The notes under the pieces are model-generated. The model saw only the letters and a program-made list of their open reading frames with translations, did no database searches and was not told the DNA's origin. The translations under genes and the position numbers were made by a program. Shown piece after piece: positions 19,024 through 29,700 of a DNA stretch of 64,000 nt (positions within the stretch are counted from its first letter, which is position 1; each line of letters starts with the position of its first letter). The stretch is from NCBI RefSeq assembly GCF_016028255.1, contig NZ_CP065707.1, positions 821,001 to 885,000 on the forward strand, written 5' to 3'. This DNA comes from Streptococcus oralis (GTDB lineage: Bacteria; Bacillota; Bacilli; Lactobacillales; Streptococcaceae).

Positions 19024-20136
19024 ATGATCATCACAGGTATTATCGCGGAGTTCAATCCTTTTCATAATGGCCACAAATACCTGCTGGATCAGGCTGAAGG
19101 GCTGAAAATTGTTGCCATGTCTGGGAACTTCATGCAAAGAGGAGAGCCTGCTATCGTGGACAAATGGACACGGGCCCAGATGGCGCTTGAAAATGGAGCA
19201 GATCTGGTAGTGGAGTTGCCCTTTTTAGTCAGTGTTCAGGCGGCGGATTTCTTTGGTCAAGGGGCTGTGGATATCTTAGCACAGTTGGGTATTGATAGCC
19301 TCGCTTTTGGGACAGAAGAAGTTTTAGATTATCAAAAAATCGCTGACTTATACACAGAGCAAGGTAGAGAGATGGAGAATTTTGTGGAAAATTTGCCTGA
19401 TTCTCTCTCCTATCCTCAGAAAACCCAAGCCATGTGGAAGGAATTTGCTGGTCTTGATTTTTCAGGCAATACCCCCAATCATGTTCTGGCTTTGGCCTAT
19501 GCTAAGGCGGTTGCGGGACGTAGAATCAAACTCCATCCGCTTCAGCGTCAGGGGGCTGACTATCACTCTGTGGACAAGGATGTGGAATTTGCTTCGGCTA
19601 CAGCCCTCCGTCAGCATCAATCAGACCAAGATTTTTTAGAACGCTTTATGCCTTCTGTGGAGCTTTTTGAAAATGCTAGTAAAGTGAGCTGGGAAGATTA
19701 TTTTCAACTCTTACGCTATCAAATCTTGTCAAATCCAGATCTAACCACCATCTATCAGGTCAATCAAGAAATGGCTGTGCGCATCAAGGATGCTATCAAA
19801 ACAGCCCAGTCTTTGGAAGAATTGGTCGAGGCGGTTGCGACCAAGCGTTATACCAAGGCGCGTGTTAGACGCCTCTTGACCTATATCTTGGTGCAATCCA
19901 GAGAAAGTGACTTGCCAGAAGGCCTCCATGTCCTTGGCTTTACCGAAAAAGGCAGACAACATCTCAAGTCTCTGAAAGGGCAGATCCATCTAGTCAGCCG
20001 AATTGGCAAAGAACCTTGGGATGCTATGACTCAAAAGGCAGACCAGATTTACCGACTAGGACACCCAAGTATAGCAGAGCAGAATTTTGGTCGAGTGCCG
20101 ATTAGAATGGAAATAAGTGGAAACTGTAGTGGGTGA
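19024..20136 (+). CDS. tmcAL: tRNA(Met) cytidine acetate ligase
   Basis: 370 residues of the YlbM/TmcAL family, with the N-terminal nucleotidyltransferase motif [12 protein letters not shown] and the later [12 protein letters not shown] segment. TmcAL uses acetate and ATP to make N4-acetylcytidine at the wobble base of elongator tRNA(Met). The last codons (NCSG) lie in a sequence that is partly repeated downstream of the giant adhesin gene, so the 3' end may have been altered by the insertion. Confidence 0.92.
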   Translation: MIITGIIAEFNPFHNGHKYLLDQAEGLKIVAMSGNFMQRGEPAIVDKWTRAQMALENGADLVVELPFLVSVQAADFFGQGAVDILAQLGIDSLAFGTEEVLDYQKIADLYTEQGREMENFVENLPDSLSYPQKTQAMWKEFAGLDFSGNTPNHVLALAYAKAVAGRRIKLHPLQRQGADYHSVDKDVEFASATALRQHQSDQDFLERFMPSVELFENASKVSWEDYFQLLRYQILSNPDLTTIYQVNQEMAVRIKDAIKTAQSLEELVEAVATKRYTKARVRRLLTYILVQSRESDLPEGLHVLGFTEKGRQHLKSLKGQIHLVSRIGKEPWDAMTQKADQIYRLGHPSIAEQNFGRVPIRMEISGNCSG

Positions 20137-20204
20137 CATATAACGAAGCATAGAGGGAATCAGACTGGTTCTCTCTTTTGTCATGTTTAAAGCTATGAAA
20201 ATTC
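20133..20204 (+). repeat. Left flanking copy of an imperfect direct repeat around the adhesin gene
   Basis: GTGACATATAACGAAGCAT, the hairpin with TTCTCTCTTTT, then AAAGCTATGAAAATT matches in the same order and orientation the sequence at 33560-33632 (GTGACATCTAACTAAGCAT ...). Similarity extends to the preceding ACTGT. The pair brackets the adhesin locus and may mark its insertion. Confidence 0.55.
20152..20180 (+). terminator. Terminator after tmcAL
   Basis: AGAGGGAA pairs with TTCTCTCT (one G-U) around a 9-base loop, followed by TTTT. A diverged copy of the same hairpin lies at 33580-33610. Confidence 0.7.
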
Positions 20205-20764
20205 TGGTTTTGACATTGTCAAAGTTCTAACAATCAAAGGCATTTCGTTTAATGACTATGATAAGGTTGATAGTGGCTTCCCGTTTTGTATGAGAACAGG
20301 GTGTTCCAAAGCGTTAATAATCTTGTCCTCATCTGTATCTTTCGAAAACGTCTGAAAAACGATTAAAAGTATGGAATTTACAAAAGAAATGATCTCTTCT
20401 AATGATGGTTTAGTCATTTTTATTGGAAGTATTAATGGGCTTGATTTCGAAAATCGTAAGAGAATTTCAATAGTTTGAACTTTAAAAGCGAATTTTAGGT
20501 AAAAATTAGGCGTTTTCATTGGTCATTTCGAGTATAAATGCTTGAAAAGGAGGAGCCTTTTTGGTAGAATGATAAATGGTATATACTAGATAAAAGCAAC
20601 TGGTATATCCCAGATGGAATCTGCTTTTTCTGAGTCAAAGGGATAAAAACTGAGACTGACTGCGGCTTTTATTGGCTTTGGTTTTTAGAGGGCAGCGCAA
20701 CTACGCTTTGTTAATGATCATGAGGTTAACAAAGGGTCGCATTTGGATAAAAGAAAGGAATCAA
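20205..20764. other. Intergenic region and leader before the adhesin gene
   Basis: 560 bases without a convincing gene. It includes decayed-looking coding sequence (for example a 35-codon frame at 20371-20478), a short hairpin AAAAGG/CCTTTTT at about 20545-20561, a possible -10 TATACT at 20582-20587, and a stem CTTTGTTAA/TTAACAAAG at 20706-20734 in the probable 5' leader of the adhesin mRNA. No intact mobile element is recognised. Confidence 0.5.
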
Positions 20765-23700
20765 ATGTTTCGAAGTAAAAAATTTAACAAAGATTTCGAG
20801 ATCGTAGATGAGAAAAAGCGTTACAAGCTTTACAAGTCGGGTAAAAACTGGGTAAAAGCCTCGAACTCTCAATTGGATCTCTTCCGTATCGGTGGGATGG
20901 GCGAAGTTGTCTCTAGTACCCTGTCAGACACTGAAGAACTTGATCACGCACACCTTAGTTTTAACACGCTAGCGGGTATAGGGGGAATCCTGGCCGCGGG
21001 AGCTGCAGGATTTGTGATGACTCAAGAGCAAACTGTTTATGCGGATGAAACATCTGAGTATGCAGAAAAGGATAAAACAGTCATCGCTGCTGAACCGAAA
21101 GCAGCTGAAACAACTGAAACAAGTACTAACTCAATCATTGCTCAAGCGCAAGCAGAAGTAAAGAAAGCTCAAGCAGAACAAACATCTGCAACAGCAGCCT
21201 CTGTATCAGTCAGTCAATCTGTTGAGGCTCAAGCGAGTGCGAGTCAGTCAGCTTCAGTCAGTCAATCTACCTCAGCAAGTCAGTCAGTTTCAGCAAGTCA
21301 GTCAGCATCTGCAAGTGCTTCAACATCAGCAGGTCAGTCAACTGCTCCAGCATCTGAGTCAGCGAGTCAATTAACATCAGCTCCTGTATCAGCCTCAGCA
21401 AGTGCAAAAGCATCTGCCTCAGCAAGCTCTACACCATCAGAGTCAGCGAGCGCTCAAGCGCCTGCATCTGTAGTTGAGAGTACATCAGCTGTTAGCGAAC
21501 CATCAGCGCAGGCTTCTGTGTCTACCTCAGCTTCTGCATCGCTCAACCATAAGGTCAACCCTGCGGCAAGTCTTGTATCAGGCAGTGCTAACCAAAGTTT
21601 GGTAAGTGCAGCTCTTAGCACAAGTCAAGCAACAACAACAAGCAATAATATCGCAGCTGGTGTTGTAGCGGATAAGAACCAAGCCCAAGGTAAGGATACA
21701 ACCAAGCAAGCTGAGAAAGACCAAGCAGCAGATAAGCAAGTAACTACTGCACCAAAAGAAGGTTACTCAGGTTTCCGTCAAGCAGGAAATCTAAACCGAC
21801 AAGGAAATATCACTTATTCGCGCGGTGCTACAATCATAAGTGGACCAGGACATGTTACAGTTGAACCAGGTCAAAGAATTGATTACTCAGTAGTGATTGA
21901 AGGGGCACCTATCCATCCGCAGTACTTAGCACTGGTAACCAATGATATGAGACCTACTCATGCATTGGGGATAACGACTACGTTTACGCAATCTGGGCCT
22001 AATAGGGTTATAGCTCGTATTACTGGTACTGTCCAAACGCCTGGACCGAATGCGAAAACTAAGCTTCCGTTTTACCTTGCTCGTAGAGAATACGGTTCTG
22101 TTGGGGATTATCAACCTTTGAGAAACTTTAGCCTGAACATCAGTGATGCTGGTAGCAAGTCTACTTCAACAAGTAAGCAACAGTCACTATCAAACAGTGC
22201 TTCAGCGAGTGCCTCACTTAGTGCATATCAATCCCACTCAGCAAGCGCGAGCCAGTCTGCGTCAATTAGTGCGAGCCAAAGCGCATCAGCATCAGTATCA
22301 GCAAGCATCAGTGCGAGCCAATCAGCATCAAGCTCAGCAAATGCAAGCCAAAGTGCATCAGCAAGTGCCAGCCAGTCTGCTTCTGTATCAGCTAGCCAAT
22401 CAGCCAGTGCATCGCTTAGTGCAAGTCGTTCAGCCTCAGCGAGCGTAAGCTCAAGCCGTTCAGCGAGTGCATCAGCAAGTGCGAGTCGCTCAGCCTCAGC
22501 ATCTGTAAGTTCAAGCCGTTCAGCAAGTGCTTCAGCCAGCGCATCGCTTAGCGCAAGTCGCTCAGCATCAGCTTCTGCAAGTTCAAGCCGTTCAGCGAGT
22601 GCATCAGCCAGCGCATCGCTTAGCGCAAGTCGCTCAGCTTCAGCAAGTGTAAGCTCAAGTCGTTCGGCAAGTGCTTCAGCGAGTGCATCGCTTAGTGCAA
22701 GTCGTTCAGCTTCAGCAAGTGTAAGCTCAAGCCGTTCAGCGAGTGCATCAGCTAGTGCGAGTCGCTCAGCCTCAGCAAGTGTAAGCTCAAGCCGTTCGGC
22801 AAGTGCTTCAGCAAGCGCGAGCCATTCTGCGTCTGTATCAGCAAGCCAAAGCGCTTCAGCATCAGTAAGTGCTAGTCAATCAGCATCAGTATCAGCTAGC
22901 CAATCAGCTTCAGCGTCTGTATCTGCAAGTCAAAGTACTTCAGCGTCAGTATCTGCAAGCCAAAGTGCCTCAGCTTCAGCATCTAACAACCAGAACTCAG
23001 CTTCTATCTCAGCAAGCGCGAGCCAGTCTGCGTCTGTATCAGCAAGCCAAAGTGCTTCAGCATCAGTAAGTGCTAGTCAATCAGCATCAGTATCAGCTAG
23101 CCAATCAACTAGCGCATCAGTATCTGCAAGTCAATCAACTTCAGCATCTGTATCAGCTAGTCAAAGTGCTTCAGCTTCAGCATCTAACAACCAGAACTCA
23201 GCTTCTATCTCAGCAAGCGCGAGCCACTCTGCGTCTGTATCAGCAAGCCAAAGCGCTTCAGCATCAGTAAGTGCTAGTCAATCAGCATCTGTATCAGCTA
23301 GCCAATCAGCTTCAGCGTCTGTATCTGCAAGTCAAAGTACTTCAGCGTCAGTATCTGCAAGCCAAAGTGCTTCAGCATCAGTAAGTGCTAGTCAATCAGC
23401 ATCAGTATCAGCTAGCCAATCAACTAGCGCATCAGTATCTGCAAGTCAATCAACTTCAGCATCTGTATCAGCTAGTCAAAGTGCTTCAGCTTCAGCATCT
23501 AACAACCAGAACTCAGCTTCTATCTCAGCAAGCGCGAGCCAGTCTGCGTCAATTAGTGCAAGCCAAAGCGCTTCAGCATCAGTAAGTGCAAGCATCAGTG
23601 CAAGCCAATTAGCATCAAGCTCAGCAAGTGCGAGCCAAAGTGTCTCAGCAAGTGCAAGCGTAAGTGCTTCAGTGAGCGCAAGCCAAAGTGCTTCAGCATC

Positions 23701-26700
23701 AGTAAGTGCAAGTCACTCAGCATCTGTATCAGCAAGCCAATCAGCAAGCGCATCAGAATCAGCTAGTCAAAGTGCTTCAACATCAGTAAGTGCTAGCCAA
23801 AGTGCCTCAGCTTCAGCATCTAACAACCAGAACTCAGCTTCTATCTCAGCAAGCGCGAGCCACTCTGCGTCTGTATCAGCAAGCCAAAGCGCTTCAGCAT
23901 CAGTAAGTGCTAGTCAATCAGCATCAGTATCAGCTAGCCAATCAGCTTCAGCGTCTGTATCAGCAAGTCAAAGTACTTCAGCATCAGTAAGTGCTAGCCA
24001 AAGTGCCTCAGCTTCAGCATCTAACAACCAGAACTCAGCTTCTATCTCAGCAAGCGCGAGCCACTCTGCGTCTGTATCAGCAAGCCAAAGCGCTTCAGCA
24101 TCAGTAAGTGCTAGTCAATCAGCATCAGTATCAGCTAGCCAATCAGCTTCAGCGTCTGTATCAGCAAGTCAAAGTACTTCAGCATCAGTAAGTGCTAGCC
24201 AAAGTGCCTCAGCTTCAGCATCTAACAACCAGAACTCAGCTTCTATCTCAGCAAGCGCGAGCCACTCTGCGTCTGTATCAGCAAGCCAAAGCGCTTCAGC
24301 ATCAGTAAGTGCTAGTCAATCAGCATCAGTATCAGCTAGCCAATCAGCTTCAGCGTCTGTATCAGCAAGTCAAAGTACTTCAGCATCAGTATCTGCAAGC
24401 CAAAGTGCCTCAGCTTCAGCATCTAACAACCAGAACTCAGCTTCTATCTCAGCAAGCGCGAGCCACTCTGCGTCTGTATCAGCAAGCCAAAGCGCTTCAG
24501 CATCAGTAAGTGCTAGTCAATCAGCATCAGTATCAGCTAGCCAATCAGCTTCAGCGTCTGTATCAGCAAGTCAAAGTACTTCAGCATCAGTATCTGCAAG
24601 CCAAAGTGCCTCAGCTTCAGCATCTAACAACCAGAACTCAGCTTCTATCTCAGCAAGCGCGAGCCACTCTGCGTCTGTATCAGCAAGCCAAAGCGCTTCA
24701 GCATCAGTAAGTGCTAGTCAATCAGCATCAGTATCAGCTAGCCAATCAGCTTCAGCGTCTGTATCAGCAAGTCAAAGTACTTCAGCATCAGTAAGTGCTA
24801 GCCAAAGTGCCTCAGCTTCAGCATCTAACAACCAGAACTCAGCTTCTATCTCAGCAAGCGCGAGCCACTCTGCGTCTGTATCAGCAAGCCAAAGCGCTTC
24901 AGCATCAGTAAGTGCTAGTCAATCAGCATCAGTATCAGCTAGCCAATCAGCTTCAGCGTCTGTATCAGCAAGTCAAAATACTTCAGCATCAGTATCTGCA
25001 AGCCAATCAGCTTCAGCTTCAGCATCTAACAACCAGAACTCAGCTTCTATCTCAGCAAGCGCGAGCCACTCTGCGTCTGTATCAGCAAGCCAAAGCGCTT
25101 CAGCATCAGTAAGTGCAAGTCAATCCGCTTCTGTATCAGCTAGCCAATCAGCAAGCGCATCAGAGTCAGCTAGTCAAAGTGCTTCAACATCAGTATCTGC
25201 AAGCCAATCAGCTTCAGCATCAGCATCTAACAACCAGAACTCAGCTTCTATCTCAGCAAGCGCGAGCCACTCTGCGTCAATTAGTGCGAGCCAAAGCGCT
25301 TCAGCATCAGTAAGTGCTAGTCAATCAGCATCAGTATCAGCTAGCCAATCAGCTTCAGCGTCTGTATCAGCAAGTCAAAGTACTTCAGCATCAGTATCTG
25401 CAAGCCAAAGTGCCTCAGCTTCAGCATCTAACAACCAGAACTCAGCTTCTATCTCAGCAAGCGCGAGCCACTCTGCGTCTGTATCAGCAAGCCAAAGCGC
25501 TTCAGCATCAGTAAGTGCTAGTCAATCAGCATCAGTATCAGCTAGCCAATCAGCTTCAGCGTCTGTATCAGCAAGTCAAAGTACTTCAGCATCAGTAAGT
25601 GCTAGCCAAAGTGCCTCAGCTTCAGCATCTAACAACCAGAACTCAGCTTCTATCTCAGCAAGCGCGAGCCACTCTGCGTCTGTATCAGCAAGCCAAAGCG
25701 CTTCAGCATCAGTAAGTGCTAGTCAATCAGCATCAGTATCAGCTAGCCAATCAGCTTCAGCGTCTGTATCAGCAAGTCAAAGTACTTCAGCATCAGTATC
25801 TGCAAGTCAATCAACTAGCGCATCAGTATCTGCAAGTGAATCAGCTTCAGCATCAGTATCTGCAAGTGAATCAGCTTCAGCATCTGTATCAGCTAGCCAA
25901 TCAGCAAGCGCATCAGTAAGCTCAAGTCAATCAACTTCAGCGTCTGTATCAGCTAGCCAATCAGCAAGCGCATCAGTATCTGCAAGTGAATCAGCTTCAG
26001 CATCTGTAAGTGCAAGCCAATCAGCTTCAGCGTCTGTAAGCTCAAGTCAATCAGCTTCAGCTTCTGTATCAGCAAGCCAAAGTGCTTCAGCATCAGTATC
26101 TGCAAGCCAATCAGCAAGCGCATCAGTAAGCTCAAGTCAATCAACTTCAGCGTCTGTATCAGCTAGCCAATCAGCAAGCGCATCAGTATCTGCAAGTGAA
26201 TCAGCTTCAGCATCTGTATCAGCTAGCCAATCAACTAGCGCATCAGTAAGCTCAAGTCAATCAGCTTCAGCATCAGTATCTGCAAGTCAATCAGCTTCAG
26301 CATCAGTATCTGCAAGCCAATCAACTAGCGCATCAGTAAGCTCAAGTGAATCAGCTTCAGCATCTGTATCAGCTAGCCAATCAACTAGCGCATCAGTATC
26401 TGCAAGTCAATCAACTTCAGCATCAGTATCTGCAAGTGAATCAGCTTCAGCATCAGTATCTGCAAGTGAATCAGCTTCAGCATCTGTATCAGCTAGCCAA
26501 TCAGCAAGCGCATCAGTAAGCTCAAGTCAATCAGCTTCAGCATCAGTATCTGCAAGTGAATCAGCTTCAGCATCTGTATCAGCTAGCCAATCAGCAAGCT
26601 CAAGTCAATCAACTAGCGCATCAGTATCTGCAAGTGAATCAGCTTCAGCATCAGTAAGCTCAAGTCAATCAGCTTCAGCATCTGTATCAGCAAGCCAATC

Positions 26701-29700
26701 AGCTTCAGCATCTGTATCAGCTAGCCAATCAACTAGCGCATCAGTATCTGCAAGTGAATCAGCTTCAGCATCAGTATCTGCAAGTCAATCAGCTTCAGCA
26801 TCTGTATCAGCTAGTCAATCAGCTTCAGCATCAGTATCTGCAAGCCAATCAGCTTCAGCATCTGTATCAGCTAGTCAATCAGCTTCAGCATCTGTAAGTG
26901 CAAGCCAATCAGCTTCAGCGTCTGTAAGCTCAAGTCAATCAGCTTCAGCTTCTGTATCAGCAAGCCAAAGTGCTTCAGCATCAGTATCTGCAAGCCAATC
27001 AGCAAGCGCATCAGTAAGCTCAAGTCAATCAACTTCAGCGTCTGTATCAGCTAGCCAATCAGCAAGCGCATCAGTATCTGCAAGTGAATCAGCTTCAGCA
27101 TCTGTATCAGCTAGCCAATCAACTAGCGCATCAGTAAGCTCAAGTCAATCAGCTTCAGCATCAGTATCTGCAAGCCAAAGTGCCTCAGCTTCAGCATCTA
27201 ACAACCAGAACTCAGCTTCTATCTCAGCAAGCGCGAGCCACTCTGCGTCTGTATCAGCAAGCCAAAGCGCTTCAGCATCAGTAAGTGCTAGTCAATCAGC
27301 ATCAGTATCAGCTAGCCAATCAGCTTCAGCATCAGTATCTGCAAGCCAATCAGCTTCAGCGTCTGTAAGTGCAAGCCAATCAGTTTCAGCATCTGTATCA
27401 GCAAGCCAATCAGCATCAGCATCAGTAAGCTCAAGTGAATCAGCATCAGCATCAGTATCAGCTAGCCAATCAGCTTCAGCGTCTGTATCAGCAAGCCAAT
27501 CAGCTTCAGCATCAGTATCTGCAAGCCAAAGCACTTCAGCATCAGTAAGCTCAAGCCAATCAGCTTCAGCATCTGTATCAGCTAGCCAATCAACTAGCGC
27601 ATCAGTATCTGCAAGCCAATCAACTTCAGCGTCTGTAAGTGCAAGTCAATCAGCTTCAGCGTCTGTAAGTGCTAGCCAATCAGCTTCAGCATCTGTATCA
27701 GCTAGTCAATCAGCTAGCGCATCAGTATCTGCAAGCCAATCAGCTAGCGCATCAGTATCTGCAAGCCAATCAGCTAGCGCATCAGTAAGTGCAAGTCAAT
27801 CAGCAAGCGCATCAGTATCTGCAAGTGAATCAGCTAGCGCATCAGTAAGTGCAAGTCAATCAGCTTCAGCATCAGTAAGCTCAAGCCAATCAGCTTCAGC
27901 ATCAGTATCTGCAAGCCAATCAGCTTCAGCTTCTGTAAGCTCAAGCCAATCAACTTCAGCATCAGTAAGCTCAAGCCAATCAGCTTCAGCATCAGCATCA
28001 GTAAGCTCAAGCCAATCAGCTTCAGCTTCTGTAAGCTCAAGCCAATCAGTTTCAGCATCTGTATCAGCAAGCCAATCAGCTAGCGCATCTGTATCAGCAA
28101 GTCAATCAGCTTCAGCATCTGTATCAGCAAGCCAATCAGCTTCAGCATCAGTAAGCTCAAGCCAATCAGCTTCAGCATCAGTAAGCTCAAGCCAATCAGC
28201 TAGCGCATCTGTATCAGCAAGTCAATCAGCTTCAGCATCTGTATCTGCAAGCCAATCAGCTTCAGCATCTGTAAGTGCTAGCCAATCAGCTTCAGCATCT
28301 GTATCAGCTAGTCAATCAGCTAGCGCATCAGTATCTGCAAGCCAATCAGCTAGCGCATCAGTATCTGCAAGCCAATCAGCTAGCGCATCAGTAAGTGCAA
28401 GTCAATCAGCAAGCGCATCAGTATCTGCAAGTGAATCAGCTAGCGCATCAGTAAGTGCAAGTCAATCAGCTTCAGCATCAGTATCTGCAAGCCAATCAGC
28501 TTCAGCGTCTGTAAGTGCAAGCCAATCAGCAAGCGCATCAGTAAGCTCAAGTCAATCAACTTCAGCATCAGTAAGCTCAAGCCAATCAGCTTCAGCATCA
28601 GTATCTGCAAGCCAATCAGCTTCAGCTTCTGTAAGCTCAAGCCAATCAGTTTCAGCATCTGTATCAGCAAGTCAATCAGCTAGCGCATCAGTATCTGCAA
28701 GCCAATCAGCTTCAGCGTCTGTATCTGCAAGTGAATCAGCTTCAGCTTCTGTATCAGCTAGCCAATCAACTTCAGCATCAGTAAGCTCAAGCCAATCAGC
28801 ATCAGCATCAGTAAGCTCAAGTGAATCAGCATCAGCATCAGTATCAGCTAGCCAATCAGCTTCAGCGTCTGTATCAGCAAGCCAATCAGCTTCAGCATCA
28901 GTATCTGCAAGCCAAAGCACTTCAGCATCAGTAAGCTCAAGCCAATCAGCTTCAGCATCTGTATCAGCTAGCCAATCAACTAGCGCATCAGTATCTGCAA
29001 GCCAATCAACTTCAGCGTCTGTAAGTGCAAGTCAATCAGCTTCAGCATCTGTATCAGCAAGTCAATCAGCTAGCGCATCAGTATCTGCAAGCCAATCAGC
29101 TTCAGCGTCTGTAAGTGCAAGCCAATCAGCAAGCACATCAGTATCTGCAAGTCAATCAGCTTCAGCATCTGTATCAGCTAGTCAATCAGCTAGCGCATCA
29201 GTATCTGCAAGCCAATCAGCTTCAGCATCAGTAAGCTCAAGTCAATCAACTTCAGCATCTGTATCAGCTAGTCAATCAGCTAGCGCATCAGTAAGCTCAA
29301 GTCAATCAACTTCAGCATCTGTATCAGCTAGTCAATCAGCTAGCGCATCAGTATCTGCAAGCCAATCAGCTTCAGCGTCTGTAAGTGCAAGCCAATCAAC
29401 TAGCGCATCAGTATCTGCAAGCCAATCAGCTTCAGCGTCTGTAAGTGCGAGCCACTCATCAAGCACAAGCATGAGCAACAGCGTATCCGAATCAATCAGT
29501 GCTAGCCAATCAGTAAGCACAAGCATGAGCAACAGCGTATCCGAATCAATCAGTGCTAGCCAATCAGTAAGCACAAGTTTGAGCAACAGCGTATCAGCGT
29601 CAATCAGTACAAGCCAATCAGTAAGCACAAGCTTGAGCAACAGCGTGTCAGCATCAATCAGTGCATCTGAATCAGCAAGCACAAGCTTGAGCAACAGCGT

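Noticed and set aside
20256..20519. An 87-codon minus-strand frame before the adhesin gene
   Set aside because: No ribosome site and no recognised domain; the region looks like decayed coding DNA, but I could not name the source.
20672..20764. Longer N-terminus for the adhesin (31 extra codons)
   Set aside because: The ATG at 20765 has a good ribosome site and puts the KxYKxGKxW motif at the usual distance; the extension overlaps the leader hairpin.
22869..25919. Repeated 66-codon plus-strand frames spaced 201 bp apart inside the adhesin gene
   Set aside because: Out-of-frame shadows of the 201-bp repeat, Gln/Leu-rich only because of the codon pattern.
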